DNA from: Nocardia puris
Lineage (GTDB): Bacteria > Actinomycetota > Actinomycetes > Mycobacteriales > Mycobacteriaceae
Reading direction: 5' to 3'
Length of the DNA stretch: 64,000 nt
Assembly: GCF_003315035.1 (NCBI RefSeq)
Contig: NZ_QNRE01000008.1
Span: 245,220 to 309,219, forward strand
Shown here: positions 35,032 to 44,338 of the stretch, one piece after another
How positions within the stretch are numbered: the stretch's first letter is position 1
Layout of the letters: each line of letters starts with the position of its first letter
Translations under genes and position numbers: made by a program
The notes under the pieces: generated by a model
What the model saw: only the letters and a program-made list of their open reading frames with translations
The model's database searches: none
What the model was told of the DNA's origin: nothing

Positions 35032-35845
35032 GGAAGGCTCCTTCGACGGCGGCTAGTTCGTACTCCTGCGCCCGCTCGACCTCGGTGTGCAGCAGCGACC
35101 ACACGCGGTGGCGCAGGGCGTGGAATTCGGGTTCGGAGCGCACGTCCTCCACGTCGCGGTCCAGTTCGATGTCGACGACGGCCTTCACCCGGCCCGGCCG
35201 CGAGGTCAGCACCGCGACGCGCTGGCCGAGGTAGACGGCCTCGTCGATGCCGTGCGTGATGAACAGGATCGTTTTGCCGGTGGCCCGCCAGATCCGCAGC
35301 AGTTCGTTCTGGAGCGATTCGCGGGTCTGGGCGTCGAGTGCGGCGAACGGCTCGTCCATCAGCAGTACTTCGGGGTCGAAGGCGAGGCTGCGGGCGATCG
35401 CGACGCGCTGCTTCATCCCGCCCGACAATTCGTGCGGGTACCGGTCGCCGAAGCCGCGCAGGCCGACCAATTCCAAATAGTGCTCGGCCAATTCGCGACG
35501 CTCGGCGCGACCGAGCCCCTTCGCCTCCAAACCGAATTCGATATTGCGCCGGGCGGTGCGCCACGGCAGCAACGCGTACTGCTGGAAGACGATGCCGCGA
35601 TCGAGTCCGGGCCCGCGCACCGGCCGCCCGTCGAGTTCGATCGAGCCCGACGTGGGCGCGCCGAGCCCACCGAGCAGGTCGAGCAATGTCGACTTACCGC
35701 ACCCACTCGGGCCGACCAGGACCAGGAATTCGCCGTCGGCCAGATCCAGGCTGATGTCCTCGACCGCCGTGAACTCCTCTTTGGAGCCGCGGATCGGGAA
35801 GCGCTTGGTGACGTTGTCCAAGCGCAGTTTCGGAGTACCCGTCAT
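35024..35845 (-). CDS. ssuB: Sulfonate/nitrate/taurine-type ABC ATPase
   Basis: 273 residues from ATG 35845, overlapping the upstream binding-protein gene stop by 4 bp. Walker A GPSGCGKST, Q-loop FQQYALLPWRT, signature LSGGMKQR, Walker B VLLMDEPF and the switch His in ITHGIDEAV are all intact. Confidence 0.9.
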   Translation of the reverse strand: MTGTPKLRLDNVTKRFPIRGSKEEFTAVEDISLDLADGEFLVLVGPSGCGKSTLLDLLGGLGAPTSGSIELDGRPVRGPGLDRGIVFQQYALLPWRTARRNIEFGLEAKGLGRAERRELAEHYLELVGLRGFGDRYPHELSGGMKQRVAIARSLAFDPEVLLMDEPFAALDAQTRESLQNELLRIWRATGKTILFITHGIDEAVYLGQRVAVLTSRPGRVKAVVDIELDRDVEDVRSEPEFHALRHRVWSLLHTEVERAQEYELAAVEGAFHG

Positions 35846-36912
35846 TTCGCACCCGCCAAAGCCTGGCCGTCGGGACCGGCATCCTGAGCGTAGGTGCCGT
35901 TCGCGTACGGGTTGTATTCGTTGGTGTAGAGGTCGCTCGCGTTCAGCTTGCCCTGTTCGAGTTCGCCGTTGCGGACCAGCCAGTCGATCCACGTGGACAG
36001 TTCGCGCTCGGCCACCACGCCGCCGGGGACGGGAATGCCGGGGCTGCGCCAGAATTCGATGCGGGTGGTGTCCTCGTTGCGGTTGCGCTTGCCGATGATC
36101 TGGCGGGCCCGCTCGATCACCTGCTCGCGCGGGGTGACCTGGGTCCAGCGGATGGCGCGGGCGGTGCCCTGCACGAAATCCTTGACCGCGTCGGGATTTT
36201 CGGCGATGTAGCGATCGCGCAGCACGTACGTGCCGTAGCTGAACGCGCCGAACAAATCCTTGTCGGTGAACAGCGAGCGGATGCCGCCCCGGTACAAGGC
36301 CTTTTCGCGGTGAATGGTGTTGAGCGCGGCTACCTGGATCTGGTCCGCGCGCAACGCCTGTTCGGTGTTCACCGGCGGCACCACGGTCAATTCGACCTGT
36401 TTGATCTCGTCGGCGGTCAACCCCTCCTTGGCGAGCCATTCCCGCACCAGGAATTCGTGGTGCGCGCCGAGGGTGTTCATACCGACCTTCTTGCCGATCA
36501 GGTCGCGCGCGGAACGGATCGGGCTCTCCTCGAGCACGTAGTACCCGGTGAACTCACCCTCGTCGGCGCCGTAGGAGCTGAGCACCGAGGTGATGGGCGC
36601 GCCCGCGGCGTTGAGCTTCACTACCGCGCCGTTGAACGCCGACCCGAAGTCGATATCGCCGGTGGCGACCGACTGGATGTCCTGGGGGCCGCTGGTGGTG
36701 TCGCCGACCCATTCCAGTTTCACCTTCGCGAAGTAGCCGAGGTCCTCGGCCAATTCGTGGAAACCGACCTGGCCCGTCCAGCCCTGATAGCGCAGGACCG
36801 TCCGGTCGCCGTCGGTTCTGGCCTCGTCCGAAGAGCTGCCGCAGGCGCTCACCCCGAACGCCAACGCCAACGCCATGGCCGCCACGGCCAGTGTCTTCTT
36901 CTTGAAAGCCAT
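35842..36912 (-). CDS. ssuA: Sulfonate/nitrate/taurine-type substrate-binding lipoprotein
   Basis: 356 residues with a signal peptide and lipobox (GVSACGSSS). SsuA/THI5-like binding fold: VLRYQGWTGQVGFHELAEDLGYF, IDFGSAFNGAVVKLNAAGAP and IGKKVGMNTLGAHHEFLVREWLAKEGL. First gene of the ssuA-ssuB-ssuC-monooxygenase-MFS operon; the transporter is intact while the two downstream genes are broken. Confidence 0.88.
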   Translation of the reverse strand: MAFKKKTLAVAAMALALAFGVSACGSSSDEARTDGDRTVLRYQGWTGQVGFHELAEDLGYFAKVKLEWVGDTTSGPQDIQSVATGDIDFGSAFNGAVVKLNAAGAPITSVLSSYGADEGEFTGYYVLEESPIRSARDLIGKKVGMNTLGAHHEFLVREWLAKEGLTADEIKQVELTVVPPVNTEQALRADQIQVAALNTIHREKALYRGGIRSLFTDKDLFGAFSYGTYVLRDRYIAENPDAVKDFVQGTARAIRWTQVTPREQVIERARQIIGKRNRNEDTTRIEFWRSPGIPVPGGVVAERELSTWIDWLVRNGELEQGKLNASDLYTNEYNPYANGTYAQDAGPDGQALAGAK

Positions 36913-37187
36913 CGAGATTCCCCTGGTAGGAACAACACAAGTCCGACCATGGTGCCGTCACGCGACAGCGCGGGGAACCGTTTGCATCCGCGAGAATCGA
37001 ACCCGGGGCACGGGCGCGCGACACGGCCGGAACACCCTTTCCGACGTGCGTTTTCGCGATTCGGGACGGCGTTCGCGTTGACCTGCGCGGGCCGCCGGAT
37101 TACTCTCATCGCGTCCGCACATATGTTCGAGCATGCTGTGTCGCCACCGACTGATCGGCACGATATCTGCTCCAGGGAAGGCTCGCG

Positions 37188-39626
37188 ATGCCCGACGAAC
37201 AGTCGACCGGCCATTCCGAGATCGCCGCATTGGCGCAGCGGGTAGCGACGGCCCGCGGGAAGCTGCCGCTGCAACACGACACGGCGCTGGTGGAGGTGCT
37301 CTCCGACAGCGAGATCGCCGCGGAACGCGAACTCGCCGAATGGATCAGGGCGCAGCGGCGCGGTCAGCGCAAGCGCGCTGTGCGGGCCGAACTGTCCGCC
37401 GAGCGCCGCGACCGGCGCGCCGCCGCCCGGCTGCGCCGCGCCGAGGCGGCCGACGCGCGCTGGCATCGCAAGGCGCTGGCGGCGCGGCGGCGGGTGGCGA
37501 ATCAGGACGCGCGCCTGGCCCAGCTGTACCGGCGCGCCGAATGGTCCTCGCGCGCGCTGATCGGCGTGGTGGTGCTCGGCATGGTGTGGGCCGGGGTGAA
37601 CGTGCAGCGCAACTTGGTGCCCGACGGCGATATGACCAATCCGCTGTACTGGCTCAGTTACGGCATCGAGGCGATGATCTCCATCCCGATCATCGTCATC
37701 ATGGTCACCGCCACCACCGCGGCCCGCTGGGGTCGCGAATTGCCGCGCGGCAAGGTGATCTTCTTCGAGGTCGCCCTGCTCGGCACCACCATCGCCCTCA
37801 ACTGCGGCCCGCATCTGGCCGCCGGAAACCTCGGCCGCGCCGCCGAATACGCCATCGCCCCCGCCATGGTCGGCGTCGTCATCTGGCTGCACGCCTGGGT
37901 CGCCGCCCGCTACGCCCACCTCATCGACAGCATCCCCATCGTCGACGACACGGCCGTGCCGCGCCTGCGGGGCAGTGTGCGGGAGTGGGAGGCGGAGCCG
38001 TTGGGGTACGACCAGAGCAGGGAGACGGGGGCGGTGCCGTTGGGGCACGGCCCGACCGGGGAGCCGGGCGCCGCTGTCCACCGCGGGACCGGTCGGTCCG
38101 AATCGCGTAGCGACAGCTATGCCCGCGAGGGCGCGCCGAGCCACGATGCCGATGGGCTGTCCCGCGATGCGGTCGGACCGGCCGTGCTCCATCCCGCGGC
38201 GTTCGCAGACGCCGCCGCACCGAAATCCGTCTCTGCACAGGCGGTCCCCCCGCGCCCGACGACCGATACCGTCGCTGGGCCCGACCCGGTTTCGCGGCAC
38301 GATGCCGAGGAGGTCCGGCGAGGGCACGCGTCCGGCGCGAAGGGGTCAGATTCCGGTCGCCGGAATGCGCTGCCGCACAACGGCGCAGCTGTGTTCGCCG
38401 AAGACGACGCCCGGCGCATCAGCGACGAGGTCCTGCGAGCCGATCAGCGGGCCGCCGCGTCCGAGCCGACGCCCGAAGCAGCACCCGAATCACCCGAGAC
38501 CTCAACGGCTTCCGATACGACACCCACCCGGGCCGCCGCGTCCGAGACTGACGACGCCGAGATCCCTCCGTGCGACGGCGGTGAGCTTGCGACCGACACA
38601 CCGAGTGGCGGCGCTCCCGACTCCCCCTTCCGCGTCACGGATTTCGTGCCCGCCCCCACCACCCGAGAGTTCCGCATCGAGCGCACACCGGCGCGGCCGC
38701 ACAACGGTCATGTCAACGGCGGTGAGCCGCCGAAGCGCAACGGGCACGCGTTGCCGAGCATGAACTCCCGCGACACCGCCGGCGGCGACCACGCCGAGAC
38801 CGCGAATCGCCCTCTCGTGCACGCCGTTCCGCTCTCCCTCGTCACCGGCGGCCTGACCGCGGCCACCACCGAAGGACGCCCGAATCCCCGCCCCGGCGCC
38901 CGAGGACCACGCACCCCGAACGGCGCTGTCGCCCACGCCTATTCGCCCGCCGAAGACAATCCGCACTCCGAACTCGCCACCGCGTCCTGGGCGGAAGTCC
39001 GCAACCTCCGGCCGGAGACCGGACACGCGCCCACCGCTCCCACCCGCGATACGGCCTCCCGCCCACCCAGCGGGTCCGAGCACGCGCCCGCCGACGACCG
39101 CACCGACACCACACGCCCGCGCAACTCAGGCCACGCGCCCACCGACGACCAGTCCGACGCCACACGCCAACCGACTTTCTCCGACCTCCCGGCGCAGCCC
39201 ACCGAGCACACGCCCGCCGCCCGCCCGCGCACCCCGGACCACGCCCCCACCGACGACAACGTGCGTCACCCGACGACCACAGACCGCCCGGCGCAACCCG
39301 AACAACTCACCCTCGAACCGGAACCCGAACTCCCCCGCAGCACCGAGATCATCCTCGCCACCGAACGCGCCCTCACCGACGAGAACGACGCCCCCGACCT
39401 CGAACCCGACACCGCCGAGGACGAGGTCCGCTTGGTCGCCCGCGCCATCGCCGACCAGCGCCGCTCCACCCTCCCGTTGGACCAGATCGCCGAAATCCTC
39501 ACCCTCGCCGACCAATCCTGGCCCACCCCCGGCATCGCGAAGGAAGTCGGCGTCTCCACCTCCGCCGTCACCCGCGTCATCGAGGCCGCCCACAAAATAG
39601 GCCGCCCCTACGCCGACCTCCCCTGA
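37188..39626 (+). CDS. Four-helix membrane protein with long disordered region and C-terminal HTH
   Basis: 812 residues (AGGGAAGG upstream of ATG 37188). An Arg/Ala-rich helical segment at 50-115 may form a coiled coil. Four transmembrane segments lie at about 122-139, 154-175, 189-206 and 221-240, a layout resembling DUF2637/Spd-type proteins. About 480 residues of Pro/Thr/Asp/Glu-rich low complexity follow, with recurring HAPTDD-like blocks. The final 70 residues (LVARAIADQRRSTLPLDQIAEILTLADQSWPTPGIAKEVGVSTSAVTRVIEAAHKIG) form a convincing helix-turn-helix. It could be a membrane-tethered regulator or a conjugation-related protein; I do not recognise a specific family. No transfer genes are nearby. 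Confidence 0.72.
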   Translation: MPDEQSTGHSEIAALAQRVATARGKLPLQHDTALVEVLSDSEIAAERELAEWIRAQRRGQRKRAVRAELSAERRDRRAAARLRRAEAADARWHRKALAARRRVANQDARLAQLYRRAEWSSRALIGVVVLGMVWAGVNVQRNLVPDGDMTNPLYWLSYGIEAMISIPIIVIMVTATTAARWGRELPRGKVIFFEVALLGTTIALNCGPHLAAGNLGRAAEYAIAPAMVGVVIWLHAWVAARYAHLIDSIPIVDDTAVPRLRGSVREWEAEPLGYDQSRETGAVPLGHGPTGEPGAAVHRGTGRSESRSDSYAREGAPSHDADGLSRDAVGPAVLHPAAFADAAAPKSVSAQAVPPRPTTDTVAGPDPVSRHDAEEVRRGHASGAKGSDSGRRNALPHNGAAVFAEDDARRISDEVLRADQRAAASEPTPEAAPESPETSTASDTTPTRAAASETDDAEIPPCDGGELATDTPSGGAPDSPFRVTDFVPAPTTREFRIERTPARPHNGHVNGGEPPKRNGHALPSMNSRDTAGGDHAETANRPLVHAVPLSLVTGGLTAATTEGRPNPRPGARGPRTPNGAVAHAYSPAEDNPHSELATASWAEVRNLRPETGHAPTAPTRDTASRPPSGSEHAPADDRTDTTRPRNSGHAPTDDQSDATRQPTFSDLPAQPTEHTPAARPRTPDHAPTDDNVRHPTTTDRPAQPEQLTLEPEPELPRSTEIILATERALTDENDAPDLEPDTAEDEVRLVARAIADQRRSTLPLDQIAEILTLADQSWPTPGIAKEVGVSTSAVTRVIEAAHKIGRPYADLP

Positions 39627-39689
39627 GCAATCCCCCGCCACCGACCTCCTCACCTCGTCGGCAGCACCATCGCGTCGCCGAGGTCGTTG

Positions 39690-40127
39690 TCACTGCGAAT
39701 CGTCCGGGAGAATCCGGAAGGCGGGGTACCGGTTCAGCGGGCGGATCGCGCGGAAGTCACGCCGGTCGAGCGTCAGAATCGCATCGGTGTCGAACTCGTC
39801 TGCCAGCGTGACGCAGATGGCGTCGACGATATCCAAGTTGAGCCCGTCGTACTTCGCTCGCACGTCGAGCGCGGTACGAATCTGGGCCGCCGACGTGTTC
39901 CCGACGACGATACGAGTCGAGGCGATCCGGTCAGCCAGCACAGCCAGTATCGCGTCGGCGGCCGCGCGACCGGCGCGGACGCTCGCCACATGGTGAATCT
40001 CGGTCAGCGCGAGCGGACTGATCACCAACGCACCGGCTTGGTCGGCGGCGCGTCGCACTGCGAAGTGCTCGGGATCGGAGCGATTGAAGAGCGCGAGTGT
40101 TCCCGAGGTGTCCGCGATGACGATCAT
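39690..40127 (-). CDS. vapC: VapC-type PIN-domain ribonuclease toxin
   Basis: 145 residues. PIN acidic residues visible at Asp6 (IVIADTSG), Glu43 (LALTEIHHV), Asp99/Asp102 (LNLDIVDAI) and Asp121 (ILTLDRRDF). Start overlaps the antitoxin stop by 4 bp. Expected to cleave specific tRNA or rRNA when freed from its antitoxin. Confidence 0.92.
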   Translation of the reverse strand: MIVIADTSGTLALFNRSDPEHFAVRRAADQAGALVISPLALTEIHHVASVRAGRAAADAILAVLADRIASTRIVVGNTSAAQIRTALDVRAKYDGLNLDIVDAICVTLADEFDTDAILTLDRRDFRAIRPLNRYPAFRILPDDSQ

Positions 40128-40348
40128 GCGGATCGATTCATCGCGTCGCGAATATCGTCCTTACCAATCGCGCCACCGAGGTCGAACGTCTCTTCATCAC
40201 CGACCAGCGGCGAGTCCCACTGACGATGCCGCATCAAGTAGTCACGCACGGCGTCACGGGTGATCTCCTGTTTCGAACGCCCTTCGGAATCGGCTTGCGC
40301 GGTGAGCGCCGCCTCTTCCGCCTCTGACAGCCGCATTGTCCATGCCAT
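40124..40348 (-). CDS. vapB: VapB-type ribbon-helix-helix antitoxin
   Basis: 74 residues: the RHH core MRLSEAEEAALTAQADSEGRSKQEITRDAVRDYL, then an acidic C-terminal tail that should wrap the toxin. The start codon is only 7 nt from a palindromic operator and has no evident ribosome site, suggesting a very short or absent leader. Confidence 0.88.
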   Translation of the reverse strand: MAWTMRLSEAEEAALTAQADSEGRSKQEITRDAVRDYLMRHRQWDSPLVGDEETFDLGGAIGKDDIRDAMNRSA

Positions 40349-40355
40349 GGACCCA

Positions 40356-40375
40356 TGGTATCAGTGCTGATACCA
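40356..40375. promoter_or_regulatory. VapBC operator palindrome
   Basis: Perfect 9-bp arms tggtatcag and ctgatacca around a 2-bp centre, immediately upstream of vapB. It contains a -10-like gatacc on the transcribed strand; typical place for RHH autorepression. Confidence 0.78.
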
Positions 40376-40693
40376 ATCGGCCACGATCGCGGTGCAGGAT
40401 TCGGCATTCTCGGGCGACGTGATAGATGATCAACGGAGGTGCGCCGTAGCCTGGCATTCGTAAGATCCATGCGTAACTCGATGTCGATATCGGAACGTCG
40501 TTCCATTCGACGACTCCTACCGTGGCGGGGCCTGGTCGTACGTGCATACGCGCCATCCACGACTCCTCGGTTGGCTGAAGGGTGCGTTCGGCCGAACCCG
40601 CGATAATCTCACAGCCACTGTGACGTACGGCGTCCCGCGCGCGGTCGGGTGCACGTCGTCTGTGGGTCCGGAGGGAGACACTCCGGAACGCCG
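40376..40693. other. Intergenic region between vapBC and rpsQ terminator
   Basis: About 320 bp of slightly lower GC. A minus-strand frame of 100 codons (40556 to 40254) runs through it and into vapB in another phase. The peptide (VGVVEWNDVPISTSSYAWIL) looks protein-like for about 60 residues but matches nothing I recognise; it could be a gene remnant. No promoter assigned. Confidence 0.4.
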
Positions 40694-40727
40694 AAGGCCC
40701 GCCTCCCCGAACGGGGAAGCGGGCCTT
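40694..40727 (-). terminator. S10-operon terminator after rpsQ
   Basis: 16-bp stem with one mismatch (aaggcccgc-c-tccccg against cggggaagcgggcctt) and a 2-nt tip, 30 bp beyond the rpsQ stop. Confidence 0.85.
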
Positions 40728-40756
40728 GGGTTTTCGACGTCAGCCGAGGAGAGGGC

Positions 40757-41026
40757 TTACTTGGCCTTCTCCAGGACCTCCACCAGGCGCCAGCGCTTGG
40801 TGGCCGACAGCGGGCGGGTCTCCATCAGCTGAACGCGGTCGCCGATGCCGGCGATCTCGTTCTCGTCGTGCGCCTTCACCTTGGAGGTGGTGCGGATGAT
40901 CTTGCCGTAGAGCGGGTGCCGCGCACGGTCCTCCAGCTCGACGACGATCGTCTTGTTCATCTTGTCCGAGACGACGTAGCCGACCCGCACCTTGCGGCGG
41001 CCACGCTCCTGTGCCTGTTCACTCAT
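40757..41026 (-). CDS. rpsQ: 30S ribosomal protein S17
   Basis: 89 residues, OB fold (RKVRVGYVVSDKMNKTIVVELEDR, GDRVQLMETRPLSATKRWRLV). 4-bp overlap with rpmC. Last gene of the S10 piece; rplN, its usual neighbour, is 22 kb away. Confidence 0.97.
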   Translation of the reverse strand: MSEQAQERGRRKVRVGYVVSDKMNKTIVVELEDRARHPLYGKIIRTTSKVKAHDENEIAGIGDRVQLMETRPLSATKRWRLVEVLEKAK

Positions 41027-41262
41027 GCGGCGTCTCCCTTGTCGGCGGGTCCGGTGGCCAGACCGAGCTCGCGCTCACGCATGACCGTGTAGATGCGCGC
41101 GATCTCGTGACGGACGACGCGCAAGCGACGGTTATTGTCCAGCTGACCCGTCGCCATCTGGAAGCGCAGGTTGAACAGCTCCTCCTTCGACTCGCGCAGG
41201 CGGGAGACGAGTTCGTCTTCGGTGAGCTCGCGGAGCTCTGCGGCCGGTGTACCGGTAGCCAT
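41023..41262 (-). CDS. rpmC: 50S ribosomal protein L29
   Basis: 79 residues from ATG 41262 (MATGTPAAELRELTEDELVSRL), two helices with FNLRFQMATGQLDNNRRLRVVR; located at the polypeptide exit. Its start overlaps the rplP stop by one base (TGATG). Confidence 0.97.
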   Translation of the reverse strand: MATGTPAAELRELTEDELVSRLRESKEELFNLRFQMATGQLDNNRRLRVVRHEIARIYTVMRERELGLATGPADKGDAA

Positions 41263-41678
41263 CAGAACTGCTCCTCCCTGGTCACGATCCTGCACTTCAT
41301 CGGGAGCTTGTGCATCGCGCGGCGCAGGGCCTCGCGAGCGGTCTCCTCATTCGGATAGCTCATCTCGAACATCACGCGACCGGGCTTGACATTCGCGACC
41401 CACCACTCCGGCGAACCCTTACCGGAACCCATGCGGGTCTCGGCGGGCTTCTTGGTGAGCGGGCGATCCGGGTAGATGTTGATCCAGATCTTGCCACCAC
41501 GGCGGATGTGGCGAGTCATCGCGATACGCGCCGACTCGATCTGCCGGTTGGTGACGTAGGCGGGCTCGAGAGCCTGGATGCCGTACTCACCGAACGCGAC
41601 CGAGGTGCCGCCCTTGGCGATGCCCGAGCGGCCGGGGTGATGCTGCTTGCGGTGCTTGACCTTACGAGGCATCAGCAT
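41262..41678 (-). CDS. rplP: 50S ribosomal protein L16
   Basis: 138 residues (MLMPRKVKHRKQHHPGRSG ... KLPMKCRIVTREEQF), full family length, with RRGGKIWINIYPDRPLT and MGSGKGSPEWWVA; near the A-site and 5S rRNA. Confidence 0.98.
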   Translation of the reverse strand: MLMPRKVKHRKQHHPGRSGIAKGGTSVAFGEYGIQALEPAYVTNRQIESARIAMTRHIRRGGKIWINIYPDRPLTKKPAETRMGSGKGSPEWWVANVKPGRVMFEMSYPNEETAREALRRAMHKLPMKCRIVTREEQF

Positions 41679-41681
41679 GCG

Positions 41682-42467
<786 letters not shown>

Positions 42468-42869
42468 TTACTCAGCCCCTCCCTTCCGGCGGTTGCGAGT
42501 GGCGCCGCCGGCGGTGGGCACGCTCTCGACCTCGATGGTGATGTGGCTGGTGCGCTTGCGGATCCGGAACGCGCGGCCCTGGGCACGCGGCTGGAAACGC
42601 TTCAGGGTGGGACCCTCGTCGACGTAGGCGGTCGACACGACCAGGGTGGCCGGGTTCAGGCCGAGGTTGTTCTCGGCGTTGGCCGCGGCCGAGGCAACGA
42701 CCTTGGCGACCGGCTCGCTCGCGGCCTGGGGCGCGAACTTCAGGATGTTCAGCGCGTCCTCGACCCGCTGACCGCGGACCAGGTCCACGACGCGACGCGC
42801 CTTCATGGGCGTCACGCGGACGAACTTCGCGGTCGCGCGCGCGGTCGGGTTCTGAGTTTCGGTGCTCAT
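42468..42869 (-). CDS. rplV: 50S ribosomal protein L22
   Basis: 133 residues; ATAKFVRVTPMKARRVVDLVRG and the exit-tunnel hairpin region (PTLKRFQPRAQGRAFRIRKRTSHI). 4-bp overlap with rpsS. Confidence 0.98.
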   Translation of the reverse strand: MSTETQNPTARATAKFVRVTPMKARRVVDLVRGQRVEDALNILKFAPQAASEPVAKVVASAAANAENNLGLNPATLVVSTAYVDEGPTLKRFQPRAQGRAFRIRKRTSHITIEVESVPTAGGATRNRRKGGAE

Positions 42870-43147
42870 CGCCGCTTGCTCTTCCGATCTTCCTTGACGT
42901 GGCTCTTGAAGGTCCTGGTCGGCGCGAACTCACCGAGCTTGTGCCCGACCATGTTCTCCGACACGAACACCGGCACGTGCTTGCGGCCGTCGTGCACCGC
43001 GAACGTGTGGCCGATGAAATCGGGGATGATGGTCGAACGACGCGACCAGGTCTTGATGACCTGCTTGGTGCCCTTCTCGTTCTGGACGTCCACCTTCGCG
43101 AGGAGGTGATCGTCGACGAACGGGCCCTTCTTGAGGCTGCGTGGCAT
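42866..43147 (-). CDS. rpsS: 30S ribosomal protein S19
   Basis: 93 residues (MPRSLKKGPFVDDHLLAKVD ... SRRSTIIPDFIGHTFAVHDGRKHVPV); forms the S13-S19 contact near the decoding head. 15 bp after rplB. Confidence 0.98.
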   Translation of the reverse strand: MPRSLKKGPFVDDHLLAKVDVQNEKGTKQVIKTWSRRSTIIPDFIGHTFAVHDGRKHVPVFVSENMVGHKLGEFAPTRTFKSHVKEDRKSKRR

Positions 43148-43162
43148 TTCTTACCTCCTCCT

Positions 43163-43999
43163 TCAGCGCTTCTTGCCGGTCTTGCGACGGCGGACGATGA
43201 GCTTGTCGCTCGGACGGTTGGGCTTGCGGGTGCGGCCTTCCGGCTTACCCCACGGCGAGACCGGGTGGCGGCCACCGGAGGTCTTGCCCTCACCACCACC
43301 GTGCGGGTGGTCGACCGGGTTCATGACGACACCACGCACCGTGGGACGACGGCCCTTCCAGCGCATACGGCCGGCCTTGCCCCAGTTGATGTTCGACTGC
43401 TCGGCGTTGCCGACCTCGCCGACGGTGGCGCGGCAGCGCACGTCGACGCGGCGGATCTCGCCGGAAGGCATACGCAGCACCGCGTACTGGCCTTCCTTAC
43501 CGAGCAACTGGATGCTCATGCCCGCGGCGCGCGCCAGCTTGGCGCCGCCGCCGGGACGCAGCTCCACGGCGTGGATGGTGGTACCGGTCGGGATGCTGCG
43601 CAGCGGCAGGTTGTTGCCCGGCTTGATGTCCGCGCCGGGACCCGACTCGATGCGGGTGCCCTGCACCACGCCCTTGGGGGCGATGATGTAGCGCTTCTCG
43701 CCGTCGGCGAAGTGCAGCAGCGCGATATTGGCGGTCCGGTTGGGGTCGTACTCGATGTGCGCGACCTTGGCCGGGATGCCGTCCTTGTCCAGGCGACGGA
43801 AGTCGATCAGACGGTAGGCCCGCTTGTGGCCGCCACCGCGGTGCCGCGTGGTGATGCGACCGTGCGCGTTGCGGCCACCGGTCTTGGACAGCGGGCGCAG
43901 CAGCGACTTCTCCGGGGTGGACCGGGTGATCTCGGCGAAGTCCGAGACGCTCGAGCCACGACGGCCCGGCGTAGTCGGCTTGTACTTGCGAATTGCCAT
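43163..43999 (-). CDS. rplB: 50S ribosomal protein L2
   Basis: 278 residues; N-terminal MAIRKYKPTTPGRRGSSV, the central OB/SH3-like domains, and the C-terminal signature VMNPVDHPHGGGEGKTSGGR with the peptidyl-transferase-proximal His. 33 bp after rplW. Confidence 0.98.
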   Translation of the reverse strand: MAIRKYKPTTPGRRGSSVSDFAEITRSTPEKSLLRPLSKTGGRNAHGRITTRHRGGGHKRAYRLIDFRRLDKDGIPAKVAHIEYDPNRTANIALLHFADGEKRYIIAPKGVVQGTRIESGPGADIKPGNNLPLRSIPTGTTIHAVELRPGGGAKLARAAGMSIQLLGKEGQYAVLRMPSGEIRRVDVRCRATVGEVGNAEQSNINWGKAGRMRWKGRRPTVRGVVMNPVDHPHGGGEGKTSGGRHPVSPWGKPEGRTRKPNRPSDKLIVRRRKTGKKR

Positions 44000-44032
44000 G
44001 AGTTCTTCTCTGCTTTCTGGATTCCCGTCCGC

Positions 44033-44338
44033 TTACGCGACCGGGCCTCCGAAGATCTCGATGGGCTTGCTGTCGGCCGAGATGGTCACGAGCGCGCGCT
44101 TGGTGCTCTTGCGCTTGCCGTAACCGAAGCGGGTCCGCTTGCGCTTGCCCTGACGGTTGGCGGTGTTGACGCTGGTGACCTTCACACCGAAGACCTTCTC
44201 GACGGCGATCTTGATCTGCGTCTTGTTGGAGTCCGGGTGCACCAGGAAGGTGTAGGTGCCTTCCTCGATCAGTCCGTAGGACTTCTCCGAGATGACCGGC
44301 GCCAGCAGGATGTCGCGGGGGTCGGCGATGGTGGTCAC
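44033..44338 (-). CDS. rplW: 50S ribosomal protein L23
   Basis: 101 residues from GTG 44338, overlapping the rplD stop by 4 bp (GTGA). DILLAPVISEKSYGLIEEGTYTFLVHP and RFGYGKRKSTKRALVTI are family signatures; docking site at the tunnel exit. Longer in-frame starts fall inside rplD. Confidence 0.97.
   Translation of the reverse strand: MTTIADPRDILLAPVISEKSYGLIEEGTYTFLVHPDSNKTQIKIAVEKVFGVKVTSVNTANRQGKRKRTRFGYGKRKSTKRALVTISADSKPIEIFGGPVA

Noticed and set aside
36975..37010. Minus-strand ccgggttcgattctcg resembling a tRNA T-arm
   Set aside because: No matching acceptor stem, D-arm or anticodon arm could be built around it, and the T-stem has only four pairs with a wobble. Chance or a very old relic.
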